From NCBI GenBank assembly GCA_001805125.1, contig MHEF01000155.1:1-16666 (forward strand): 16,666 nt of DNA, read 5' to 3'. The notes under the pieces are model-generated. The model was given only the letters and a program-made list of their open reading frames with translations. It searched no databases and was not told the DNA's origin. The number at the start of each line of letters is the position of its first letter. The first letter of the stretch is position 1. The DNA is from Nitrospirae bacterium RBG_13_39_12 (GTDB lineage: Bacteria > Nitrospirota > Thermodesulfovibrionia > Thermodesulfovibrionales > SM23-35). Both the position numbers and the translations under genes were made by a program. Shown in pieces: positions 7,500 to 13,353 of this stretch.

Positions 7500-7880
7500 T
7501 TATTTCTTTTGTTGCAATTCAAATGCTTTCCCGGCCTTCATTGCTGCATTTTCAGCCCTGTCAGCAGCAGCTTCTGCCCTTTTTACTGCGGCTTCTGCCT
7601 TATCACAACAATCTAACGCGGTCTTCATTGATTCCTGAGCCATTGCTTTTGCATCCTGAGCCATTGCTTTTGCATCCTGAACATCCTTTTTAACCTGATC
7701 GATTTCTGCAACCTTTGCTTCAAGCGCGCTGATCCTCGATTCAATCGATGTAACCCTTGCCTCAAGCTTGCTTATCCTGTCAATCAGTGGATCTACCTGC
7801 TGTCTTACATAGTCCCTTGAAGCACATCCAAAAGAAAGTAGTAGCATAATAGAAACAATACCTAAAAAAACCTTCTTCAT
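7500..7880 (-). CDS. Lpp-like coiled-coil lipoprotein, long form (126 aa)
   Basis: Predicted outer-membrane lipoprotein. The signal peptide (1-18) ends in LLSFG with lipid-bearing Cys19; the -3 residue is Ser rather than the usual Leu. After it come ASRDYVRQQVDP and a long heptad coiled coil (about 31-75), then an alanine-rich zipper-like segment (about 92-118). The tail is KAFELQQKK, ending in lysine as in Braun's lipoprotein. The mature form of 108 residues is about twice the length of E. coli Lpp (58). Two adjacent cysteines lie near residue 90. The start is strongly supported by AAGGAGGTG six nt before the ATG. It is the last gene of the three-lipoprotein operon and converges on the L,D-transpeptidase. 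Covalent attachment to peptidoglycan through the terminal lysine is inferred. Confidence 0.9.
   Translation of the reverse strand: MKKVFLGIVSIMLLLSFGCASRDYVRQQVDPLIDRISKLEARVTSIESRISALEAKVAEIDQVKKDVQDAKAMAQDAKAMAQESMKTALDCCDKAEAAVKRAEAAADRAENAAMKAGKAFELQQKK
7633..7680 (-). repeat. 21-bp in-frame tandem repeat in the long lipoprotein
   Basis: Two exact 21-bp copies (7633-7653 and 7654-7674) plus the first 6 bp of a third. Each copy encodes seven residues of the DAKAMAQ type, exactly one coiled-coil heptad. Because the unit is one heptad, gain or loss of a copy changes tether length without breaking the coil register. Confidence 0.9.
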
Positions 7881-7904
7881 TTACACCTCCTTGTGGTGTT
7901 TATT

Positions 7905-8066
7905 TTATTTCTGTTGCTGCAATTCAAATGCCTTCTCGCATTTCTTTGCAGCCGCTTCTGAACATTTACAACATTCATCCACTTTTTGTCTTACATACTC
8001 TCTTGTAGCACAGCCAAAAGAAAAAAGTAACAAGAAGGTAATGACAACCAAGGATATTCTTTTCAT
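7905..8066 (-). CDS. Lpp-like mini-lipoprotein (53 aa), cysteine-rich
   Basis: Translating the minus strand from the ATG at 8066 gives a 53-residue product with the same plan as its neighbours. The signal peptide starts MKRISLVVITFLLLF and reaches FSFGC with lipid Cys19. ATREYVRQKVD follows, then a short DECCKCSEAAAKKCEKAFEL segment and the tail QQQK. The mature protein would be only 35 residues with almost no coiled coil, yet it keeps the shared head and the C-terminal lysine. Cysteines at 32, 33, 35 and 43 are an unusual density. AAGGAGGTG six nt before the ATG is a textbook ribosome-binding site, which argues for real translation. It lies between the other two lipoprotein genes, on the same strand. 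It could be a decayed paralogue, but the intact frame and signals argue against that. Confidence 0.85.
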   Translation of the reverse strand: MKRISLVVITFLLLFSFGCATREYVRQKVDECCKCSEAAAKKCEKAFELQQQK

Positions 8067-8151
8067 TACTTGCACCTCCTTTATATTTCAGCCTTTATTA
8101 TCTAGCATCTTTTCCTATATATCTTATAATAAAACCTGAATTAATGCTTAA

Positions 8152-8391
8152 TTATTTCTCTTGCTGTAACTCAAATGCCTTCCCGCACTTCATCGCTGCA
8201 TTCTCAGATCTTTCTGCAGCAGCTTCTGCTCTCCTCGCAGCTGCTTCGGCTTTATTACAGCAATCCATTGCCTCAATCTTACTTATTCTATCTACTAGAG
8301 GATCTATCTGCTGTCTTACATAGTCTTTTGTAGCACACCCTAAAGACAACATTAAAAATAAAGTATTTACTAATAAGAGAATCTTTTTCAT
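8152..8391 (-). CDS. Lpp-like coiled-coil lipoprotein, medium form (79 aa)
   Basis: First gene of the lipoprotein operon. The ATG at 8391 is chosen over the upstream ATG at 8409 because GGGAGG lies 6 nt before it and it gives a normal signal peptide MKKILLLVNTLFLMLSLGC with lipid Cys19. ATKDYVRQQIDPLVDRISKI follows, then an alanine-rich segment with MDCC, and the tail KAFELQQEK ending in lysine. The mature form is 61 residues, close to E. coli Lpp (58). It aligns with the long form at both ends and lacks its central coiled coil, so the two differ by an internal insertion or deletion. Expected place: outer membrane inner leaflet, reaching to peptidoglycan. Confidence 0.88.
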   Translation of the reverse strand: MKKILLLVNTLFLMLSLGCATKDYVRQQIDPLVDRISKIEAMDCCNKAEAAARRAEAAAERSENAAMKCGKAFELQQEK

Positions 8392-8427
8392 TTCACGCCT
8401 CCCTTTCAACCACTTTATTTAAAATAA

Positions 8428-8456
8428 CTTATAGCAAAAAATCCAGACGATGTCAA
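8428..8456 (-). promoter_or_regulatory. Proximal promoter of the lipoprotein operon
   Basis: On the minus strand TTGACA (8456-8451), a 17-bp spacer and TATAAG (8433-8428). The predicted start near 8421 gives a leader of about 30 nt before the ATG at 8391. It is a near-consensus sigma70 promoter, consistent with an abundant envelope protein. Confidence 0.75.
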
Positions 8457-8460
8457 CCAA

Positions 8461-8478
8461 ATCTTTGTTATCAAAGAT
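8461..8478. promoter_or_regulatory. Inverted repeat just upstream of the proximal -35 box
   Basis: ATCTTTG-TTAT-CAAAGAT has perfect 7-bp arms and lies 4 bp upstream of the proximal -35 box of the lipoprotein operon, downstream of the distal promoter. The position suits an activator or repressor site. No known regulator motif was recognised. Confidence 0.35.
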
Positions 8479-8536
8479 ATTTCATACCTTACTTTAACTT
8501 CAAGTAACAAATCTCCTGAATTAACAGGATTTTCAA

Positions 8537-8565
8537 AGTATAAAAAAATATGATAAACATGTCAA
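8537..8565 (-). promoter_or_regulatory. Distal promoter of the lipoprotein operon
   Basis: On the minus strand TTGACA (8565-8560), a 17-bp spacer and TATACT (8542-8537), a near-perfect sigma70 promoter. Its predicted start near 8530 gives a leader of about 140 nt that runs through the proximal promoter. TCCTG-AATTAA-CAGGA at 8514-8529 overlaps the predicted start region and could be an operator. Confidence 0.65.
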
Positions 8566-8591
8566 GTATTTAAATAGAGTATTTAAATAGA
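8566..8591. repeat. Two 13-bp direct repeats abutting the distal promoter
   Basis: GTATTTAAATAGA occurs twice head to tail at 8566-8578 and 8579-8591. Each copy contains the palindrome TATTTAAATA. The pair starts immediately upstream of the distal -35 box, where an UP element or an activator site would lie; it is also about 100 nt upstream of the tsaC start on the other strand. Confidence 0.6.
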
Positions 8592-8687
8592 CAGATTTGC
8601 TGAATCAGATAAATAACGGGATTTCAGATTCGTTTTATCATGGGTTCAATATCAACTTAAGTAGTCCCATTATGTTAGTATTTTCTA

Positions 8688-9323
8688 ATGAAAATAATAA
8701 AAGCATGTAAAACAAATATGGAGCAAGTCCTGCAGCAAGCTATTGAAATATTAAAAAATGGAGGGATTGTTGCATACCCTACAGAAACTTCCTACGGCCT
8801 GGGCGCCAAGTTTGATCTAAAAGATTCACTTAAAAAACTTTATGAGATTAAACAAAGGCCTGAAGACAAAGCAATGCCGCTGATTATTGGCAATAAGGAA
8901 TTACTTCCTGTTATTGCAGACTCTGTAAACAGCATAGCAATAAAACTAATGGAAAGTTTCTGGCCCGGGCCACTAACGATAATTTTTCCGTCAAAGGAAA
9001 ATTTATCAGAGCATATAACAGCTGGCACCCATAAGGTTGCTGTCCGGATACCCGGGGAATCCATTGCTCTTCATCTCGCAAAAAGTGCACCCTTTCCAAT
9101 CACTGCAACAAGCGCCAATACGTCAGGAACTGCACCCGCTCAGGATGCAGAGACTGTTATAAAATTTTTCGGAGATAAAATTGACCTTGTTATCGATGGA
9201 GGTACCACATCCGGCGGGTTTCCATCAACTATTGTAGACATAACAGAAGAGAAAATAAAAATACTGAGAGAAGGAGCAATACAGAAAAAATTGCTGATTT
9301 CTATTTTCGAGGATCAAAATTAA
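8688..9323 (+). CDS. tsaC: Threonylcarbamoyl-AMP synthase, TsaC/Sua5/YrdC family
   Basis: Makes L-threonylcarbamoyladenylate from threonine, bicarbonate and ATP, the first step of the t6A modification at position 37 of tRNAs reading ANN codons. The 211 residues consist of the YrdC domain only, with no C-terminal Sua5 domain. PTETSYGLGA is at 31-40, the KQRP basic motif at 55-58, FWPGPLT at 91-97, SANTSG at 142-147, PSTIVD at 179-184 and REGA at 194-197. The ATG at 8688 has no obvious Shine-Dalgarno site; an in-frame ATG at 8718 exists but would remove conserved length. A paralogous YciO role cannot be excluded without a genome-wide view. The gene converges on the LapA-domain gene with only 3 nt between stops. 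Confidence 0.9.
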   Translation: MKIIKACKTNMEQVLQQAIEILKNGGIVAYPTETSYGLGAKFDLKDSLKKLYEIKQRPEDKAMPLIIGNKELLPVIADSVNSIAIKLMESFWPGPLTIIFPSKENLSEHITAGTHKVAVRIPGESIALHLAKSAPFPITATSANTSGTAPAQDAETVIKFFGDKIDLVIDGGTTSGGFPSTIVDITEEKIKILREGAIQKKLLISIFEDQN

Positions 9324-9326
9324 TTT

Positions 9327-9548
9327 TCAGTTATCCTGCACTATTTTTTTATCAGAATGCTTCATCCTCAATAACGACATTATAATTGCCCCTGCAATCA
9401 CACCAACTACCACGGAAAGGAAAATAACAATTGCTAGTGATGCATCAAATTTCCAGAAAAGAAATTTTATAGATACAACCATTGCATTCTGAGCAGAAAA
9501 TACTGCAACTACAACCATTACAATTAAAAGCATTACTACAGCTGCCAT
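9327..9548 (-). CDS. LapA-domain (DUF1049) small membrane protein
   Basis: A 73-residue inner-membrane protein with two hydrophobic helices (about 2-20 and 37-60). The connecting FSAQNAMVVSIKFLFWKFDA segment is the typical LapA pattern: an N-V-x-F stretch, an aromatic W-x-F and then a second helix rich in Gly. The tail RMKHSDKKIVQDN is polar. In E. coli LapA works with LapB/YciM in controlling lipopolysaccharide synthesis; whether that applies here is unknown, as no LapB is in view. GGAG lies 8 nt before the ATG. It lies downstream of the coiled-coil gene by 79 nt and may share its transcript. Confidence 0.8.
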   Translation of the reverse strand: MAAVVMLLIVMVVVAVFSAQNAMVVSIKFLFWKFDASLAIVIFLSVVVGVIAGAIIMSLLRMKHSDKKIVQDN

Positions 9549-9627
9549 AGTTGTATCTCCATATCTAAGGCTACAGTGCAGTTCTTACAACATTTAAAAT
9601 TAATAGATTTATACTAACCAAAAAACA

Positions 9628-9987
9628 TTATTTGCTTTTTGATTTTGCAGTACGTTTTCGTGCAACTTTTTTAGACCTTATTTTAATCTTTCCCTCAATC
9701 TTTGCGATCTGTGCTTCAAGTTTTTTAATCCTGGTTATCCCCGCTTTCACCTTACTGTCAAGCATGGGATTCTTCATTTTCGAGCTAAGGTCATACACCT
9801 TCCCTCCAAGCTCAGATATCTCCCTTTGAACCCTTGTCTTCAGGTCAAAAACCTTAATTCTCTTTTTCCCTTCTTCTGTAAGTTCCTCTGCTTTAACCTT
9901 TACAATAGTCGCCCCTTCTTTAACAAAATCAATCCCCTCTTTAAGACCTTTCTGTAAATCTTTTTTCACATTTTCCCAGAAACTCAT
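9628..9987 (-). CDS. Coiled-coil protein with lysine-rich C-terminal tail, function unknown
   Basis: A 119-residue soluble, highly charged protein predicted to be almost all helix. Residues 1-40 form an amphipathic start (MSFWENVKKDLQKGLKEGID), a coiled coil follows (about 45-100, with ITRIKKLEAQIAKIEGKI), and the last about 20 residues are basic (KIRSKKVARKRTAKSKSK), resembling histone-H1-like or nucleic-acid-binding tails. There is no signal peptide. The frame also has a GTG at 9993, but that triplet follows directly after the ribosome-binding site AGGGAGG, while the ATG at 9987 lies 6 nt from it, so ATG is chosen. It could associate with membrane or nucleoid; no family was recognised. Confidence 0.75.
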   Translation of the reverse strand: MSFWENVKKDLQKGLKEGIDFVKEGATIVKVKAEELTEEGKKRIKVFDLKTRVQREISELGGKVYDLSSKMKNPMLDSKVKAGITRIKKLEAQIAKIEGKIKIRSKKVARKRTAKSKSK

Positions 9988-10198
9988 CTCCACCCTCCCT
10001 TCAGTTATATTTCTTTTATCCTGAAATTTACTTAACCAAGTTTTTTAAAAACTTTATTACCAATGGTATTTCAACTAATAATTTCTATCTGTTTTCCTTC
10101 ACTGAAAATTCCGGACCATTTGTTTATCTTGCAATTTTAAAAAGTTTATCAGATTATAAAGTGAGAGTAAAGCATAAATATTTCCATATAATATACAT
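9988..10198. other. Divergent intergenic region between coiled-coil gene and btuF
   Basis: AT-rich, 211 nt. It holds two small symmetrical elements: AAGTTTTT-T-AAAAACTT (10038-10054) and TACCA-A-TGGTA (10058-10068). For the plus strand TATAAT lies at 10187-10192, which would give an almost leaderless btuF mRNA, and TTGCAA-N17-GATTAT (10129-10157) is a weaker alternative. No cobalamin riboswitch features were recognised, although these often precede corrinoid transporters. Confidence 0.4.
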
Positions 10199-11029
10199 AT
10201 GAAAAAAATAATAATTATAATTCTAATCTCCGTCTTTTTTGTTTTCAATTCTATATTTGGAGATGAAATACCGGATCGCATAGTATCACTTGCACCAAAT
10301 GTAACCGAAATACTTTTTGCATTAGATCTCGGAAACAGGGTAATTGGGGTTACAAATTACTGTGATTATCCTGAAGAGGCAAGGAAAATACCAAAAATCG
10401 GCGGCATGTCAAATCCATCGTTAGAAGCGGTAGTGTCATTAAAACCTGACATTGTAGTAATGACCACTGATGGTAACCAAAAAAAATTTGAAGAAAGACT
10501 TCGTTCTCTGAAAATAAAAACATACGTATTCAAATCCAGAAGGCTTTCAGAACTTCCGCAGGGGATTAGAGATATGGGGTCAGCACTTGGAGCAAGGGAA
10601 AAAGCATCTTCTTTCTCTTCTGAGATGGAAAAGACAATCAGCAAGTTTGGCAGAACATTGCCTTCTGCCAAGAAAACCAAAATCTTATTCATCATCTGGC
10701 CCGAACCATTAATAGTCGCCGGCTATGGTACTGCCATAGATGATGTAATCACACTCCTTGGTGGAGAAAACATTGCATCAAAAACAAAAGTTACATACCC
10801 AAAATTTTCTATAGAGGAAATCATCCGTCAGGCTCCTGATTTAATCTTTATCGGGAAAGGACATACAAATATTAAAGAGGCCTCAAAAGGCCTTCTGAAA
10901 AAAATAGGTGCTGTCCCTGCAGTTAAAACCGGGGCTGTCTTTTTTGTAAGTGATAACCTTTACAGGCTCGGCCCCAGAGTTGTAAAAGGGATTGAGGAAA
11001 TGGCTGAATGTCTAAAACAAAAATATTAA
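10199..11029 (+). CDS. btuF: Periplasmic binding protein of ABC importer, BtuF-like
   Basis: Substrate-binding protein of a FecBCD/BtuFCD-type importer, which captures a corrinoid, haem or ferric siderophore in the periplasm. The 276 residues begin with a signal peptide (1-21) without a lipobox cysteine, so it should be soluble. The family opening RIVSLAPNVTEILFALDLG (28-46) and VIGVTNYCDYPEEA (48-61) match the BtuF pattern, and IGGMSNPSLEAVVSLKPDIV (67-86) completes the first lobe. The second lobe contains GGENIASKTKVTYPKFSIEE. B12 is the favoured substrate because of the CDYP motif and a CobD-like gene nearby; this is not proof. There is no clear ribosome-binding site. The 3' end overlaps the permease gene by 22 nt. 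Confidence 0.85.
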   Translation: MKKIIIIILISVFFVFNSIFGDEIPDRIVSLAPNVTEILFALDLGNRVIGVTNYCDYPEEARKIPKIGGMSNPSLEAVVSLKPDIVVMTTDGNQKKFEERLRSLKIKTYVFKSRRLSELPQGIRDMGSALGAREKASSFSSEMEKTISKFGRTLPSAKKTKILFIIWPEPLIVAGYGTAIDDVITLLGGENIASKTKVTYPKFSIEEIIRQAPDLIFIGKGHTNIKEASKGLLKKIGAVPAVKTGAVFFVSDNLYRLGPRVVKGIEEMAECLKQKY

Positions 11030-11973
11030 TATTTATAGCGGCATCGGTTTTTATATTTTCAGCCTCTGTATTTCTTGGACCAAAGGCAATCAATCCTTTT
11101 GCACTGACCGGAACAGATAGAGAAATAATATTTTTAATAAGACTTCCAAGGGCCATAGTAGCAGCTCTTATGGGGATCGCACTTGGAGCATCAGGCGCTG
11201 TGCTTCAAGGCATATTAAGAAATCCTCTTGCTGATCCTTACATCCTCGGAATCTCAAGCGGCGCTGCACTTACAGCAGCGCTGGGACTTCTATCAGGCCT
11301 GTTCTTCTTCGGCAATCTGAGTTTACCTTTAACAGCCTTCATTGGCGCCTTTTTTGCGAGTATTATTGTCGGTTCATTTGGTTGGAGGCGTGGCGGGATA
11401 TGGCCTGACAGGCTTTTACTCGCAGGCGTTGGCCTCAGCTTTCTCTTTTATTCAGTCCTTATGCTGCTCATTAGTATTTCCTCTGATGAAGGCATGAGGA
11501 GAGCATTGCTCTGGATATTTGGAGACCTCTCTATTGCAGATTGGTCCCTGATTCCTTATGGCTTTTTGCTTATCATCGCAGGTCTATACCTTTCTGTCTC
11601 CAGGGCAAAGGCACTTAACGCCCTGATGCTCGGAGATGAACTTGCCCACAGTCTCGGATTTTCTGTAAACAGGGAAAGGTTACTCCTATTTGTATCTGTT
11701 GCACTAATGACTGCCGCATCTGTATCACTCGGCGGTACAATAGGTTTTATAGGTTTAATCATTCCCCATATTGTAAGATTTTTCATCGGAGCAGATAACA
11801 GGATTGTAATACCTGTATCCGCTATTTGTGGCGGAGCATTTTTATGCATGGCAGACCTGATCGGAAAATCAGTCATGGCACCAATAGAAATCCCTTCGGG
11901 AATTGTAACTGCAATCATCGGCTCACCCTACTTTCTTTATCTGTTAAGGAGGAGAGATGTCCTTAACTTATAG
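11008..11973 (+). CDS. btuC: FecCD/BtuC-type ABC importer permease
   Basis: Inner-membrane permease that forms the channel as a dimer. The 321 residues are mostly hydrophobic helices, as expected for the family of about ten transmembrane segments. The family signature is present: RLPRAIVAALMGIALGASGA and VLQGILRNPLADPYILGISS (about 45-84). The ATPase-coupling region GGTIGFIGLIIPHIVRFFIG lies near residues 242-261. The ATG at 11008 lies inside the btuF coding region, behind GAGGAAATGGC, which suggests translational coupling. The gene overlaps the ATPase gene by 17 nt. Substrate class follows btuF and remains corrinoid or siderophore. Confidence 0.92.
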   Translation: MSKTKILIFIAASVFIFSASVFLGPKAINPFALTGTDREIIFLIRLPRAIVAALMGIALGASGAVLQGILRNPLADPYILGISSGAALTAALGLLSGLFFFGNLSLPLTAFIGAFFASIIVGSFGWRRGGIWPDRLLLAGVGLSFLFYSVLMLLISISSDEGMRRALLWIFGDLSIADWSLIPYGFLLIIAGLYLSVSRAKALNALMLGDELAHSLGFSVNRERLLLFVSVALMTAASVSLGGTIGFIGLIIPHIVRFFIGADNRIVIPVSAICGGAFLCMADLIGKSVMAPIEIPSGIVTAIIGSPYFLYLLRRRDVLNL

Positions 11974-12739
11974 TTACAGCCGCTCTATTCTAGAAATGGA
12001 AAATGTCAGGTTTTCTTATCTTAAGGATAAAAAGTTCATCAATAACCTGACATTTTCCATAGGTAATGGTGAGTTTATAGGTCTTCTCGGAGCAAATGGC
12101 TCGGGTAAATCCACCATACTTAAACTCGCAAGCGGCATATTAAAACCTTCAGAAGGTCATATAAAGCTATGGGGTAAGCCCTTACATTCATTCAAGAACA
12201 AAGACAGGGCAAAGTTATTATGCTACCTTCCCCAACTCCTTGATATAAACCTGCCGTTCAGGGTTGCTGAACTGGTAAATATGGGGCTTTATCCATATGA
12301 TATCCCTCCTCAGATAACTGTTGATGAGGCATTGGAGATGGTCGGGCTTAAAGAAATTTCAGAATCATATATAACAAACTTAAGCGGTGGGGAAAGAAGA
12401 AGGACATTTATAGCAATGACTCTTCTACAGGGTTCAGGTATTCTTCTTTTAGATGAACCTCTTGCAAATATCGACGTAAAGTATCAGATAGAGATACTGA
12501 AGCTGCTGAAGGAACTCAAGGAGAAAAAAGACATCTCGATAATCATGGCTCTTCATGATATTAATATCGCGTTACATTTTGAGAAGGTTATGCTGATTAA
12601 AGACGGAAGAATTCTCGGATTTGGAAATCCTGAAACAGTATTAACAGCAGATTTGATTAAAGAGGCTTTTGACGTAGGTATTGAGATAAGAAAGCAGGAA
12701 TCCGGCAGAGCTTATATAAGCTACGAAAATAATTTTTAA
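11957..12739 (+). CDS. btuD: ABC importer ATPase, BtuD/FecE type
   Basis: Cytoplasmic ATPase that powers the importer. In 260 residues: Walker A GANGSGKST (45-53), Q-loop Gln93 in YLPQ, signature LSGGE (142-146, Glu in place of the common Gln), Walker B ILLLDEP (162-168) and H-loop His200 in ALHD. All catalytic elements are intact. The ATG at 11957 is supported by AAGGAGG 4 nt upstream and overlaps the end of the permease gene; Met14 is an internal alternative. The first part of the gene contains a long perfect inverted repeat (11996-12060). The stop overlaps the stop of the convergent fumarase beta gene, with no terminator between them. Confidence 0.93.
   Translation: MSLTYSYSRSILEMENVRFSYLKDKKFINNLTFSIGNGEFIGLLGANGSGKSTILKLASGILKPSEGHIKLWGKPLHSFKNKDRAKLLCYLPQLLDINLPFRVAELVNMGLYPYDIPPQITVDEALEMVGLKEISESYITNLSGGERRRTFIAMTLLQGSGILLLDEPLANIDVKYQIEILKLLKELKEKKDISIIMALHDINIALHFEKVMLIKDGRILGFGNPETVLTADLIKEAFDVGIEIRKQESGRAYISYENNF
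11996..12060 (+). repeat. 17-bp perfect inverted repeat inside the ATPase gene
   Basis: ATGGAAAATGTCAGGTT (11996-12012) is exactly reversed as AACCTGACATTTTCCAT (12044-12060), with a 31-nt loop. The loop itself holds TTATC-TTAAG-GATAA (12016-12030), a nested 5-bp hairpin. The arms encode Met14 to Phe19 and Asn30 to Ile35. Internal Met14 lies in the left arm. In mRNA this would be a stable stem soon after the start of translation. Confidence 0.9.
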
Positions 12740-13353
12740 GCTCGTCTAATAAGTTTTTCAAATTCTCTAAGTGATTTTTTCTCTATCTCTTCATGCAGAC
12801 TTTTCCCGTGTGCGTCCATAGTGACCATCGCCGGAAAATTTTCTACATTAAATATCCACATCGCTTCAGTTTCACCGAACTCTTCAAGCTTCCATACCCC
12901 TGCAACATTTTTCACCCTGTCCGCAAGGTATGCTGCAGCGCCTCCAATAGTATGAAAGTAAACACAGCCATATTTTTTAAAGGAATTCAGAGTCTGAATG
13001 CCCATACCCCCCTTTCCCATGACACCCCTTATGCCGTATTCTGATATTATCTTATGTTCATACGTTTCAAACCGCATACTTGTTGTCGGACCTCCTGCAA
13101 CAAGCTCATACCCTTTCCCGGTTTTTCTTATGATAGGTCCGCAGTGGTAGATGATTGCTCCTTCAAGATTGAAAGGGATCTCTTTTCTGGATGGTTCTTC
13201 ATTAAAAAAGAATCTATGCAGTCTGTCCCTGCCAGTTACAATCTTCCCGTTTATTAAAATCATATCTCCGATTTTCAGGGAAAGTACATCATCTATATTT
13301 AAAGGAGTGTTTATAATCTTAGTTTTATTAGTCCGCAATTTCGAATCTACCAT
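12736..13353 (-). CDS. Fumarate hydratase class I, beta subunit (C-terminal-type domain)
   Basis: Beta subunit of the two-subunit Fe-S hydro-lyase that interconverts fumarate and malate in the TCA cycle; L-tartrate dehydratase (TtdB) is the closest alternative and cannot be excluded by sequence alone. Motifs from the chosen start: HCGPI (70-74), GGPTTSMRFE (87-96), KGGMG (114-118) and MVTMDAHGKSLHEE (177-190). The frame is open upstream to a TTG at 13380, but ATG 13353 is chosen because AAGG lies 5 nt before it and the TTG has no ribosome-binding site. The 205-residue length is then normal. It overlaps the alpha gene by 7 nt, indicating coupled translation and a 1:1 complex. Confidence 0.92.
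   Translation of the reverse strand: MVDSKLRTNKTKIINTPLNIDDVLSLKIGDMILINGKIVTGRDRLHRFFFNEEPSRKEIPFNLEGAIIYHCGPIIRKTGKGYELVAGGPTTSMRFETYEHKIISEYGIRGVMGKGGMGIQTLNSFKKYGCVYFHTIGGAAAYLADRVKNVAGVWKLEEFGETEAMWIFNVENFPAMVTMDAHGKSLHEEIEKKSLREFEKLIRRA

Noticed and set aside
7891..8139. 82-codon plus-strand open frame over the lipoprotein region
   Set aside because: It lies antisense to the 53-aa lipoprotein gene, which has a far better ribosome-binding site, signal peptide and clear relatives on both sides.
9988..10198. Cobalamin riboswitch ahead of btuF
   Set aside because: No B12-box-like segment or extended pairing was recognised by eye, and the region is very AT-rich.
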